12,599 nt of DNA from GCA-2709075 sp964492555. Its GTDB lineage: Bacteria > Pseudomonadota > Alphaproteobacteria > MPNO01 > UBA2964. The DNA lies in assembly GCA_964492555.1 (NCBI GenBank), contig CAZBKQ010000065.1, positions 1 through 12,599 on the forward strand. Reading direction: 5' to 3'. A program made the translations under genes and the position numbers. Shown here piece by piece: positions 5,701-12,525 of this stretch. The notes beneath the pieces were generated by a model. It was not told where the DNA came from. It searched no databases and saw only the letters and a list, made by a program, of their open reading frames with translations. Position 1 is the first letter of the stretch. Every line of letters begins with the position of its first letter.

Positions 5701-6708
5701 CTAACGCCGCGATTCGCGTTCAACCCGGAATGGCCGCGCCAGCAACGACTTGATGATGTCCTCGACCTCCGCGCCGCGATTGACGATGGCGTCGATCCCG
5801 TCCGATATCGGCATGTCGATTTTTAGTTTCGACGCCAGCATGGCGACGGCTGCGGCGGAAAACACCCCTTCGGCGACGGAACGCCGCTCGGCCATGATGT
5901 CGTCCAGTGTGCGCCCTTCGCCCAGCGCCACGCCCAGTGAATAATTCCGCGACTGGGTACTGGTGCAGGTGAGCGTGAGATCGCCAAGCCCACTCAGCCC
6001 CATCATGGTTTCCGCGCGACCGCCCTTGGCAACGCAGAGCCGGGTCATTTCCGCCAGGCCGCGCGTGATCAGTGCCGCCCGCGCATTGTCACCGAAACGC
6101 TTGCCCTCGGCGATACCACAAGCAATCGCCAGCACGTTCTTCACCGCGCCGCCGATTTCCGCGCCAAGCACATCATCATTGAGATAGGGCCGGAATGTCT
6201 GGCTGCCGATCGCGGTGACCAGCGCCTCGCCCACCGGTTTTTCGCGCGCCGCCAGTGTCACGGCGGTCGGCAGTCCGCGCGCTACCTCCGCCGCGAAAGT
6301 CGGGCCGGACAGTACCGCGATGGGGTGGCCGCTCAGAACATGGGCGGCGATTTCCGTCATCAGCGCGCCGCTTTCCTGCTCGATCCCCTTGGCGCAGATC
6401 ACCACGGGCGCGCCGGGCGGCAGCGCCGGCGCCAGATTTTGCGCCACACTGCGCAGGAACTGCGCCGGCGTCACCAGCAGAACCGCATCGGAATCGGCGG
6501 CTTCCTCAATCACCGCGGTCGCCCGGATCGCGGGATTCAGCGCCACTTCCGGCAGGTAAAGCGGGTTTTCCCGTGATTTATTTATTGATTCCGCGACGTC
6601 GGCCTCATGCGCCCAAAGAACCGTGTGATGGCCCGTTCCCGCCACCGCCTGGGCAAGCGCGGTGCCCCATGCCCCGGCGCCGATAATCCCGATACTGTCG
6701 ATATTCAT
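5701..6708 (-). CDS. gpsA: NAD(P)H-dependent glycerol-3-phosphate dehydrogenase
   Basis: GpsA reduces dihydroxyacetone phosphate to sn-glycerol-3-phosphate, the backbone for phospholipid synthesis, in the cytosol. The 335-residue product shows the N-terminal dinucleotide-binding loop GIIGAGAWGTALAQ (7-20), the conserved CAKGIE (K107), the substrate-site LSGPTFAAEVARG (133-145), the catalytic lysine K190 in GGAVKNVLAIACGIAEG, and LSGLGDLTLTCTSTQSRN at 238-255. Length is normal. The ATG at 6708 is preceded by a close GGAG. It lies 145 nt downstream of tsaD and 50 nt upstream of the EVE gene, all on the minus strand. gpsA next to tsaD is a recurrent alphaproteobacterial arrangement. The gene is intact. 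Confidence 0.97.
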   Translation of the reverse strand: MNIDSIGIIGAGAWGTALAQAVAGTGHHTVLWAHEADVAESINKSRENPLYLPEVALNPAIRATAVIEEAADSDAVLLVTPAQFLRSVAQNLAPALPPGAPVVICAKGIEQESGALMTEIAAHVLSGHPIAVLSGPTFAAEVARGLPTAVTLAAREKPVGEALVTAIGSQTFRPYLNDDVLGAEIGGAVKNVLAIACGIAEGKRFGDNARAALITRGLAEMTRLCVAKGGRAETMMGLSGLGDLTLTCTSTQSRNYSLGVALGEGRTLDDIMAERRSVAEGVFSAAAVAMLASKLKIDMPISDGIDAIVNRGAEVEDIIKSLLARPFRVERESRR

Positions 6709-6853
6709 GTGGCTCCGGCGGCGCGGCCGCTCCTGATCAGTGGGTAAGAGACGCCGGAAAATCTATCGCGAATCCCTGTTCGGGGGAAACCGCGAAAATC
6801 CGCCTTCCGGACGGGGGTAAGGAATATCATATTACGCTTTCCGGAATACCATT
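6709..6853 (-). other. Intergenic region between tsaD and gpsA with AT-rich palindrome
   Basis: This 145-nt spacer is long enough for a gpsA promoter. The clearest structure is the perfect odd palindrome AATATCATATT (6823-6833). On the minus strand it contains TATGAT, a 5-of-6 match to a -10 box, but I could not pair it with a convincing -35. No T-tract terminator for tsaD is evident. Confidence 0.4.
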
Positions 6854-7888
6854 TCACGCCGCCGCGATCTCGTCGAGCGGCCAGCGCGGACGCGGTTTGA
6901 AATCCAGCCCGTCCGTCAGTCCCAGCCGCAGCCTCTCTATGCCGGCCCAGGCGATCATGGCGCCATTATCGGTACAAAGTGCGGGGGGCGGGGCAATGAA
7001 GTCGAAGCCCCGGGCCGCGGCGGCCTCATCAAGCGCTGAACGGATGGCCCGGTTAGCCGCGACCCCGCCCGCGACCACCAGAACTCCACCCTCAGGATGG
7101 ATTTCTTTAAATATATCAATGGCATGAGAGGTCCGATTGGCGACCACTTCCGCCGCCGCTTGTTGGAAATCGGCACAGAGATCGGTAGCGTCGCTGTCCG
7201 ACACCGCACCGGGCGGCAGGGCCTCGATTGCATGGCGAACGGCGGTTTTGAGGCCGGAAAAGGAAAAATCCGCGCCTTCACGGCCTTTCAGCGGGCGTGG
7301 CAGGTTGAATCGCCCCGTCGTACCCCTCGCCGCGGTCTTTTCCACCGCCGGCCCGCCCGGAAAACCCAGTCCAAGCATCTTCGCCGTCTTGTCAAAGGCT
7401 TCGCCCAGCGCGTCGTCTATCGTGCCGCCGATCCGCCGGTACCGGCCGACCCCTTCGACCGCGATAAATTGCGTGTGCCCGCCCGATACCAGCAGCAAAA
7501 GATAGGGAAAGCCGATATCGTCCGTCAGCCGCGCGGTCAGGGCATGCCCTTCCAGATGGTTCGCGGCGATAAAGGGGAGAGCGCGCGCCGCCGCGATAGC
7601 CTTCCCCGTCATCGCGCCCACGATCACCCCGCCGATCAGCCCGGGCCCACACGTGGCCGCGACCCCGTCCAGCGCCTCGAAACCGATATCCGCCGCCGCC
7701 ATGGCGTTTGCGATAATGCCGTCGATCGCCTCGATATGAGCGCGCGCGGCGATTTCCGGCACTACGCCGCCATAGGGCGCGTGATCCGCGATTTGCGAAC
7801 GCACAATGTTGGAGAGAATTCGCCGGTCGTCACTGACGATTGCGGCCGCAGTCTCGTCGCAGCTTGTTTCAATGCCGAGAACAATCAT
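6854..7888 (-). CDS. tsaD: tRNA N6-adenosine threonylcarbamoyltransferase TsaD
   Basis: TsaD (Kae1/YgjD family), with TsaB and TsaE, transfers the threonylcarbamoyl group to A37 of tRNAs reading ANN codons, forming t6A. From the ATG at 7888 the product is 344 residues, beginning MIVLGIETSCDETAAAIV as the family does. The metal ligands are visible: H111 and H115 in NHLEGHALTAR and D307 in LCTDNGAMIAWAG. The ATP-site LVSGGHTQF (134-141) and VVAGGVAANR (271-280) are present. The open frame extends 21 codons upstream to 7951, but that extension is not conserved-looking and would run into the hemC promoter region, so I reject it. No Shine-Dalgarno precedes 7888. A -10-like TATTGT lies 6 nt before the ATG, hinting at a leaderless transcript. 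tsaB and tsaE are not in the window. Confidence 0.96.
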   Translation of the reverse strand: MIVLGIETSCDETAAAIVSDDRRILSNIVRSQIADHAPYGGVVPEIAARAHIEAIDGIIANAMAAADIGFEALDGVAATCGPGLIGGVIVGAMTGKAIAAARALPFIAANHLEGHALTARLTDDIGFPYLLLLVSGGHTQFIAVEGVGRYRRIGGTIDDALGEAFDKTAKMLGLGFPGGPAVEKTAARGTTGRFNLPRPLKGREGADFSFSGLKTAVRHAIEALPPGAVSDSDATDLCADFQQAAAEVVANRTSHAIDIFKEIHPEGGVLVVAGGVAANRAIRSALDEAAAARGFDFIAPPPALCTDNGAMIAWAGIERLRLGLTDGLDFKPRPRWPLDEIAAA

Positions 7889-7973
7889 GGCGGGACAATA
7901 ACCCATCGCGCCGCGCCGCGCCCAATCTTTCCAGGCGCTGGCGAATCGCACCGATCCGCGCTACAGATTTTTC
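7889..7973. promoter_or_regulatory. Divergent tsaD/hemC promoter region
   Basis: These 85 nt separate the two divergent start codons. Neither start has a purine-rich ribosome site. Toward tsaD (minus), TATTGT (7900-7895; 4 of 6 to TATAAT) sits 6 nt before the ATG. A TTGGGC lies 19 nt further upstream, which is a long spacer. Toward hemC (plus), TACAGA (7962-7967; 3 of 6) also sits 6 nt before the ATG. Both spacings would start transcription at or next to the A of the start codon. Confidence 0.4.
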
Positions 7974-8912
7974 ATGACACCCGAAACCGGCATCCAATTG
8001 CGTATTGCGACGCGCGGCAGCCCGCTGGCGCTCGCCCAGGCGCACGAAGCCGCGGATCGTTTGCGCGCCGCCCATACCGCGCTTGCCGATGACGCGGCCA
8101 TCGCCTTTCAGACCTACCGCACAACGGGGGACAGGCTGCAAACCGGGACGCTGGCCGAAGCCGGCGGAAAAGGGCTGTTTACCAAGGAAATCGAGCAGGC
8201 GCTTCTCGACACCGACGCCGATATCGCGGTGCATTCCATGAAGGACATGCCGACCGAACTGCCGGCAGGTCTGATGATTGCCGCCTATTTGCCGCGCGCG
8301 GATTTTCGCGATGCGCTGATCGGCGGCGCGCAATCGCTTGAGGATTTGCCGATGGGCGCGCGCGTCGGCACCGCCTCTTTGCGGCGTCAGGCCATCCTCA
8401 AGAGCCTGCGCCCGGATCTGATCATCGAAACGCTGCGCGGCAATGTGAATACGCGGCTCAAACGGGTGGCGGAAGGCGATTTTGACGCAACGCTCCTTGC
8501 CGCCGCCGGTCTGACACGGCTTGGCATGCTGAACGAGGCATCGGCGATCCTCTCGCCCGATGAGATGCTGCCCGCAATCTGTCAGGGGATCATCGGTATC
8601 GAATGCCGCGAAGACGACCAAACCACGCGGGAATTTCTCGCCGCCATTGACGATCGGGAGTCCCGCATCGCGGCAACCGCGGAACGCGCCTTTCTTGCCG
8701 CGCTGGACGGGTCCTGCCGCACGCCGATCGCGGGTCTCGCCCGCATCGAAGACGAAAATATATCTTTGCGCGGTCTGATTATCCGGCCGGATGGCAGCGA
8801 AACCCTGGCGGCGGAAAATGCCGCGCCGATCACCGAAGCTGCGGCACTCGGCACTGCTTTGGGCGGGCAACTCCGCGATCGCGCCGGGCCCGGATTTTTC
8901 GATGACGGCTGA
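7974..8912 (+). CDS. hemC: Hydroxymethylbilane synthase (porphobilinogen deaminase)
   Basis: HemC polymerises four porphobilinogens into hydroxymethylbilane, the precursor of heme, siroheme and cobalamin, in the cytosol. The 312-residue protein begins RIATRGSPLALAQAHEA near residue 10, as expected, which supports the ATG at 7974. The catalytic aspartate is D91 in AVHSMKDMPTELP (D84 in E. coli). Arginine-rich cofactor and substrate contacts appear in GTASLRRQAIL and ETLRGNVNTRLKR. The dipyrromethane cofactor is attached through C248 in LDGSCRTPIAGLA. PAICQGIIGIECRED replaces the commoner PAVGQGAIGIE-type stretch, a mild variant outside the active centre. There is no ribosome site upstream. The gene is the first of a four-gene operon and overlaps hemD by 11 nt. 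Confidence 0.97.
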   Translation: MTPETGIQLRIATRGSPLALAQAHEAADRLRAAHTALADDAAIAFQTYRTTGDRLQTGTLAEAGGKGLFTKEIEQALLDTDADIAVHSMKDMPTELPAGLMIAAYLPRADFRDALIGGAQSLEDLPMGARVGTASLRRQAILKSLRPDLIIETLRGNVNTRLKRVAEGDFDATLLAAAGLTRLGMLNEASAILSPDEMLPAICQGIIGIECREDDQTTREFLAAIDDRESRIAATAERAFLAALDGSCRTPIAGLARIEDENISLRGLIIRPDGSETLAAENAAPITEAAALGTALGGQLRDRAGPGFFDDG

Positions 8913-9651
8913 TCGCGCCGCCGATCCAGGCGTGTTGCTGACCCGGCCCGCCGGGCAAAGCGAGGCGCTTGCCAAGACTCTTCGAAACCTTGGTTATGCG
9001 CCCTTTATCGACCCGCTGCTCAATATCATTCCGATCTCGAAACAATTAGATTCTTCGGGAATTCAGGCGCTTCTCTTTACCAGCGCCAATGCTGTGGGGC
9101 CGTTTTGCGCGGCCAATGCGGAACGCGATCTGCCGGTTTTCGCGGTCGGTGCGGCAAGTGCGGCGGCATTGCGGAAAGCGGGTTTTCGGGAAATCCACAC
9201 CGGCGACAGCGGCGCGGATGCGGTGGCGCGGGATATTATCCGTCTTTGTGATCCGCAAAACGGTTCGGTTCTCCATGTTTCCGGCGAAACCATACGCGGA
9301 AATCCGGCCGGAATCCTCGACGAAGGCGGTTTTGACTACCGAAGAGAGATCGTTTACCGGGCAGACGCGGCGACGGAAATTTCGCCAAAAACCGTGGCAG
9401 CGATAAAAGACGATAAAATCACCGCGATATTGTTTTTCTCTCCCCGAACCGGGGAAACCTTTGCTAATCTGATCGGCATGGCGGGACTTACGGAAAAATG
9501 CGGAGGCATGATGGCGCTCTGCCTCTCACCGGCGGTGGCGGGGTCGGTCCGGAATCTGCCGTGGAGAACAGTGATTGCCGCAAAATCGCCGCAAACCGAC
9601 GCTATGATCGCCGCCCTGAAAGATGCCATTCCTGTCAGCCGAGGATCATAA
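8902..9651 (+). CDS. hemD: Uroporphyrinogen-III synthase
   Basis: HemD cyclises hydroxymethylbilane and inverts ring D to give uroporphyrinogen III. The family is poorly conserved in sequence, but this 249-residue product has its usual landmarks: VLLTRPAGQSEALA at the start of domain 1, ALLFTSANAV, VFAVGAASAAALRKAGF, VLHVSGET, ILFFSPRTGETF and ALCLSPAVAGSV. Length is normal. I chose the ATG at 8902, where the conserved region begins a few residues in. The open frame continues to 8791 inside hemC, but that extension is hemC read in another frame. The 11-nt overlap with hemC suggests translational coupling. The direct product-to-substrate relation with HemC fits the operon. Confidence 0.95.
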   Translation: MTADRAADPGVLLTRPAGQSEALAKTLRNLGYAPFIDPLLNIIPISKQLDSSGIQALLFTSANAVGPFCAANAERDLPVFAVGAASAAALRKAGFREIHTGDSGADAVARDIIRLCDPQNGSVLHVSGETIRGNPAGILDEGGFDYRREIVYRADAATEISPKTVAAIKDDKITAILFFSPRTGETFANLIGMAGLTEKCGGMMALCLSPAVAGSVRNLPWRTVIAAKSPQTDAMIAALKDAIPVSRGS

Positions 9652-9654
9652 CCC

Positions 9655-10995
9655 GTGCCAGAAGAAAAAAATTCCGTTTCCGAAACGAAATCGGATGGGG
9701 CTCAAAATGACGTCAAAGAGCCCGGAGAAAAGGTTAAACCGGCGGCTTCTCCGGATAAGACGGTGTCCGCCGGCCCACGCCGCAAGGTCTTCTCCATTCG
9801 GCGCCTTGTCTGGCTGGCGATCATTCTTTTCGCCGCCTGGTTCACCTGGCCGCTCTGGGGGGGTTTTGCGCCCTCATGGCTACAGGCGGTTCTGTCTCCC
9901 ATCATGGAGGCCGGGCGCACCAATCCGGTTGCCAAAGACGTGGTGTCTTTGAAGGATCGGGTTGCCGCACTTGAGGCCGGCGTCGAACAATTGCGCCAGG
10001 GGTTGATGACACGCAGCCATTCATCGTCCACCGCCGAACAAGCGCAAAAACTGAAAGATATTGAGACCGGGTTGAATACGCTGCGCGACGGGCTGGCGAA
10101 CCGGACGCTTGCCACCACCACGGCGGGTCAGGAAACACGGCTGAAAGATCTTGAACAAAAATTCGCCGAAATCGCCGCGGGCAGCGGGGCGCTCGCCAAA
10201 CTGCCCGATATCGAAATCCGGCTGAATGCAATCGATGGACGGTTGCGGCGGATTGAAAACCGTCCCGCGCCCACGCCGGCGCCGTCCGGCCCGGTCGCCA
10301 GCGCCGAAACCAAACCGGATCAGGGCACATCCTACCGGCTCCAATCACTTGAGGCGGAAAACGAACAGCTTTCGAAAACGGTCGCCGCGTTGCAGCGCCG
10401 GGTCCTTGCGCTCGAAACCCGCAAACCCATCGCCGCCGCGCCCGAATCCGGAAACGGCAGCGCGGGCGTTCTGATGCTCGCCGTCGCCAATCTGAAAGAC
10501 GCGGCGGGCGGCGATGCGGAATTTCAGGAAGAATGGAAAACGGTTTCCGTGCTGGCGGCCGACGATCCCGATCTGACTGCCGCGCTGGCCGCTCTGAAGC
10601 CCCATGCGGAAAACGGCACTCCCACACTGGATGCGCTGCGCCGGGATTTTCCCGCCGTTGCAGACGCGGTGGCGCGTTCTTTCGGCGCGCCAAAGGGCGA
10701 TAGCTGGATCGATCGAACGATTGCCCGGATTACCGCGCTGGTGACCATCCGGCGCACCGGCGCTGATGCGTCCACTGGTGACGGTCCCGCCGCGCTGGTG
10801 GCGCGGGCGGAACTCGCTCTGGCGCGCGGCGATCTGGCCGCCGCGATCAGGGCGCTGTCCGGACTGACTGGTAAGGCGACGGAGGCCGCCAAACCCTGGC
10901 TCGACCGCGCCCATGCCCGCGCCGCCGTGAATAAGGCCCTGGGCGCGGCACAGTCGGCGGCGCTTGCCATTTCCGGCGAACGGTCGGGCGGATGA
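9655..10995 (+). CDS. Mic60/mitofilin-like inner-membrane coiled-coil protein (COG4223 type)
   Basis: The 446-residue product has the architecture of alphaproteobacterial mitofilin homologues. A charged cytoplasmic N-terminus (1-48) leads to one membrane helix (about 51-69). Next comes a long coiled-coil periplasmic region (about 95-255) with an Ala/Pro linker (204-216), and a helical C-terminal domain with the mitofilin-type ending (about 270-440). Bacterial Mic60 homologues can bend membranes and are linked to intracytoplasmic membranes; mitochondrial Mic60 builds crista junctions. The start is GTG at 9655, with GAGG 10 nt upstream; no in-frame ATG occurs before residue 84. It follows hemD by 3 nt and overlaps hemY by 4 nt (ATGA). 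The coiled coil contains degenerate tandem repeats of about 30-34 residues. Identification rests mainly on architecture and position between hemD and hemY. Confidence 0.88.
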   Translation: MPEEKNSVSETKSDGAQNDVKEPGEKVKPAASPDKTVSAGPRRKVFSIRRLVWLAIILFAAWFTWPLWGGFAPSWLQAVLSPIMEAGRTNPVAKDVVSLKDRVAALEAGVEQLRQGLMTRSHSSSTAEQAQKLKDIETGLNTLRDGLANRTLATTTAGQETRLKDLEQKFAEIAAGSGALAKLPDIEIRLNAIDGRLRRIENRPAPTPAPSGPVASAETKPDQGTSYRLQSLEAENEQLSKTVAALQRRVLALETRKPIAAAPESGNGSAGVLMLAVANLKDAAGGDAEFQEEWKTVSVLAADDPDLTAALAALKPHAENGTPTLDALRRDFPAVADAVARSFGAPKGDSWIDRTIARITALVTIRRTGADASTGDGPAALVARAELALARGDLAAAIRALSGLTGKATEAAKPWLDRAHARAAVNKALGAAQSAALAISGERSGG

Positions 10996-12410
10996 TCCGG
11001 ACATTCCTGTATCTGGCGCTTGCGGGGCTGCTGGTTCTCGCCGCGCTGCAGATCGCCGATATTCCGGGAGAGGTCGCGTTCGACTGGCAAGGTTGGCGCA
11101 TCGTTCTTCCCGCGCCGCTGCTCGTTCTCGCTCTTATTCTATTCGCCGCGATCTCCGTGCTGATTTACCGCATCTGGCGCGGCTTTACCCGGACCCCCGG
11201 CGTCATCGTCGCGGCCCATCGCCGGGCCCGGCGCGAACGGGGCTATCGCGCCCTGACGCAGGGAATGGTCGCGGTCGCCGCCGGTGACGCGCAAGAGGCA
11301 AGGCGCCAGGCGAAACGCGCCGATGTGTTGCTGAATGAACCGCCTCTGACCATGTTGCTTTCCGCCCAGACGGCACAGTTGAACGGTGATGAGCAGGCGG
11401 CGAAACGTTACTTCACCGCGATGCTGGAGCGGGAGGAAACCGCCTTTCTCGGGCTGCGCGGTCTGCTGATACAGGCGCAGAAAGACGGCGACCGGGCGGA
11501 GGCGATGCGCCTCGCCGAGCGTGCCCGGCGGCTTCAGCCCAAGACTCCCTGGGTGCTCGGCACGCTCTATGATCTGCATGTCGCGGAAAAGGATTGGCGT
11601 TCGGCCGCCGGTCTGCTCGACGGTCTGGCGAAGTCAAGGGCCATCAACGGCGATGTCGCCGGCCGGCGACGCGCGGCGCTGGCGCTCCTCCGCGCTGAAG
11701 ACGCAAGATCCAATGGCGATGACCGGGCGCGTGCCGTCGCGGCGAAAGAGGCCTTCAAATCCGCGTCAGGCTGGCTGCCCGCGATCATTGCCGAGGCCGC
11801 CGCCCTGGCCGATGGCGGCAAAAACCGAAACGCGCTCCGGCTGATCGAAAGAAGCTGGGCCGGGCACTCGCACCCCGCCCTTGCCGAAATTTATCGCCGC
11901 GCGCTCCCGGAAGGCGACGCGGTAAAGCGCGTTCAACAGATCGAAAAGCTGGTCGCCGGCAATGCCGGTCATCCGCAAAGCCAGATCGCCCTCGCCCGCG
12001 CTATGCTGGACGCCGATCTCTGGGGCAGCGCGCGAACCCATCTGGAAAAAGCTGCCGCCGAGGGCGAGACGGTTGAAATCTGCCGCCTGATGGCGCGGCT
12101 GGAAGAGGGTGAGAATAAAGATATCGACGCCGCCAACCGCTGCCTCCGCAGGGCGGCGGAGGCAAAACCCGATCCCGGCTGGCAATGCGATGCGTGCGGC
12201 GGGCAGTTCTCGGAATTTTCGCCCGATTGCCCGGGCTGCGGCGCGCTCGGCACGCTGGAATGGGGCGCGGCTCCCGATCCGGCGGTGTTGTCCGCGCCGG
12301 GGGCGCAAGACGGGGCGGGGGACATCAACCCGCCCGCTGTGATCGAAGCGCCGGTGGTGAATAGCGGCGGAGTCGCGGAATCATTGACGAGCAAGCCCCA
12401 ACGGGAGTAA
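10992..12410 (+). CDS. HemY-like TPR membrane protein with C-terminal zinc ribbon
   Basis: The 472-residue protein matches HemY of the heme-operon type, not the protoporphyrinogen oxidase also called HemY. Two membrane helices (about 4-22 and 39-61) flank the short segment DIPGEVAFDWQGWRI, the HemY_N hallmark. A long helical TPR-like region follows (about 85-392). At 399-416 is a four-cysteine ribbon (C399, C402, C413, C416; CDAC and CPGC, spacing x2-x10-x2) ending in LEW, then a proline/alanine-rich disordered tail. The function of HemY is unsettled; in enterobacteria it lies in the hemCDXY operon and is implicated in coordinating heme synthesis. The ribbon recalls the rubredoxin-like domain of LapB/YciM, another TPR membrane protein. 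It starts at the ATG in the ATGA overlap with the Mic60-like gene. It is the last protein gene of the operon. Confidence 0.9.
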   Translation: MIRTFLYLALAGLLVLAALQIADIPGEVAFDWQGWRIVLPAPLLVLALILFAAISVLIYRIWRGFTRTPGVIVAAHRRARRERGYRALTQGMVAVAAGDAQEARRQAKRADVLLNEPPLTMLLSAQTAQLNGDEQAAKRYFTAMLEREETAFLGLRGLLIQAQKDGDRAEAMRLAERARRLQPKTPWVLGTLYDLHVAEKDWRSAAGLLDGLAKSRAINGDVAGRRRAALALLRAEDARSNGDDRARAVAAKEAFKSASGWLPAIIAEAAALADGGKNRNALRLIERSWAGHSHPALAEIYRRALPEGDAVKRVQQIEKLVAGNAGHPQSQIALARAMLDADLWGSARTHLEKAAAEGETVEICRLMARLEEGENKDIDAANRCLRRAAEAKPDPGWQCDACGGQFSEFSPDCPGCGALGTLEWGAAPDPAVLSAPGAQDGAGDINPPAVIEAPVVNSGGVAESLTSKPQRE

Positions 12411-12425
12411 ACAGCGCGTGGCCGT

Positions 12426-12501
12426 GCCGCCTTAGCTCAGTTGGTAGAGCATCGCATTCGTAATGCGGGGGTCGCGTGTTCGAGTCACGCAGGCGGCACC
12501 A
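12426..12501 (+). tRNA. tRNA-Thr (anticodon CGT)
   Basis: The 76 nt fold as a complete cloverleaf. The acceptor stem is GCCGCCT/AGGCGGC (7 bp), the D-arm GCTC/GAGC, and the anticodon stem TCGCA/TGCGG (one T-G wobble) with loop TTCGTAA. The T-arm is GCGTG/CACGC with loop TTCGAGT. The anticodon CGT (12459-12461) reads ACG, threonine. Discriminator A and CCA are encoded. It starts only 15 nt after the hemY stop, so its promoter is either inside hemY or it is processed from the operon transcript. Its codon family (ACN) makes it a substrate for t6A modification, the pathway of TsaD encoded in this window. Confidence 0.97.
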
Positions 12502-12525
12502 CTCTTTCCCTGAAAATCAGCCCTC

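Noticed and set aside
7889..7951. 21-codon N-terminal extension of tsaD
   Set aside because: The family starts at MIVLGIETSCDET. The extension has no ribosome site and occupies the hemC promoter region.
7097..8092. Plus-strand frame of 331 codons opposite tsaD
   Set aside because: Antisense shadow of an intact tsaD. The sequence is Arg-rich with no family signature.
8791..8901. Upstream extension of hemD into hemC
   Set aside because: The extra 37 residues are hemC sequence read in another frame. The conserved VLLTRP strand begins just after the ATG at 8902.
7869..8975. Minus-strand frame of 368 codons opposite hemC
   Set aside because: hemC on the other strand has all its catalytic residues. 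The antisense product is a compositional shadow.
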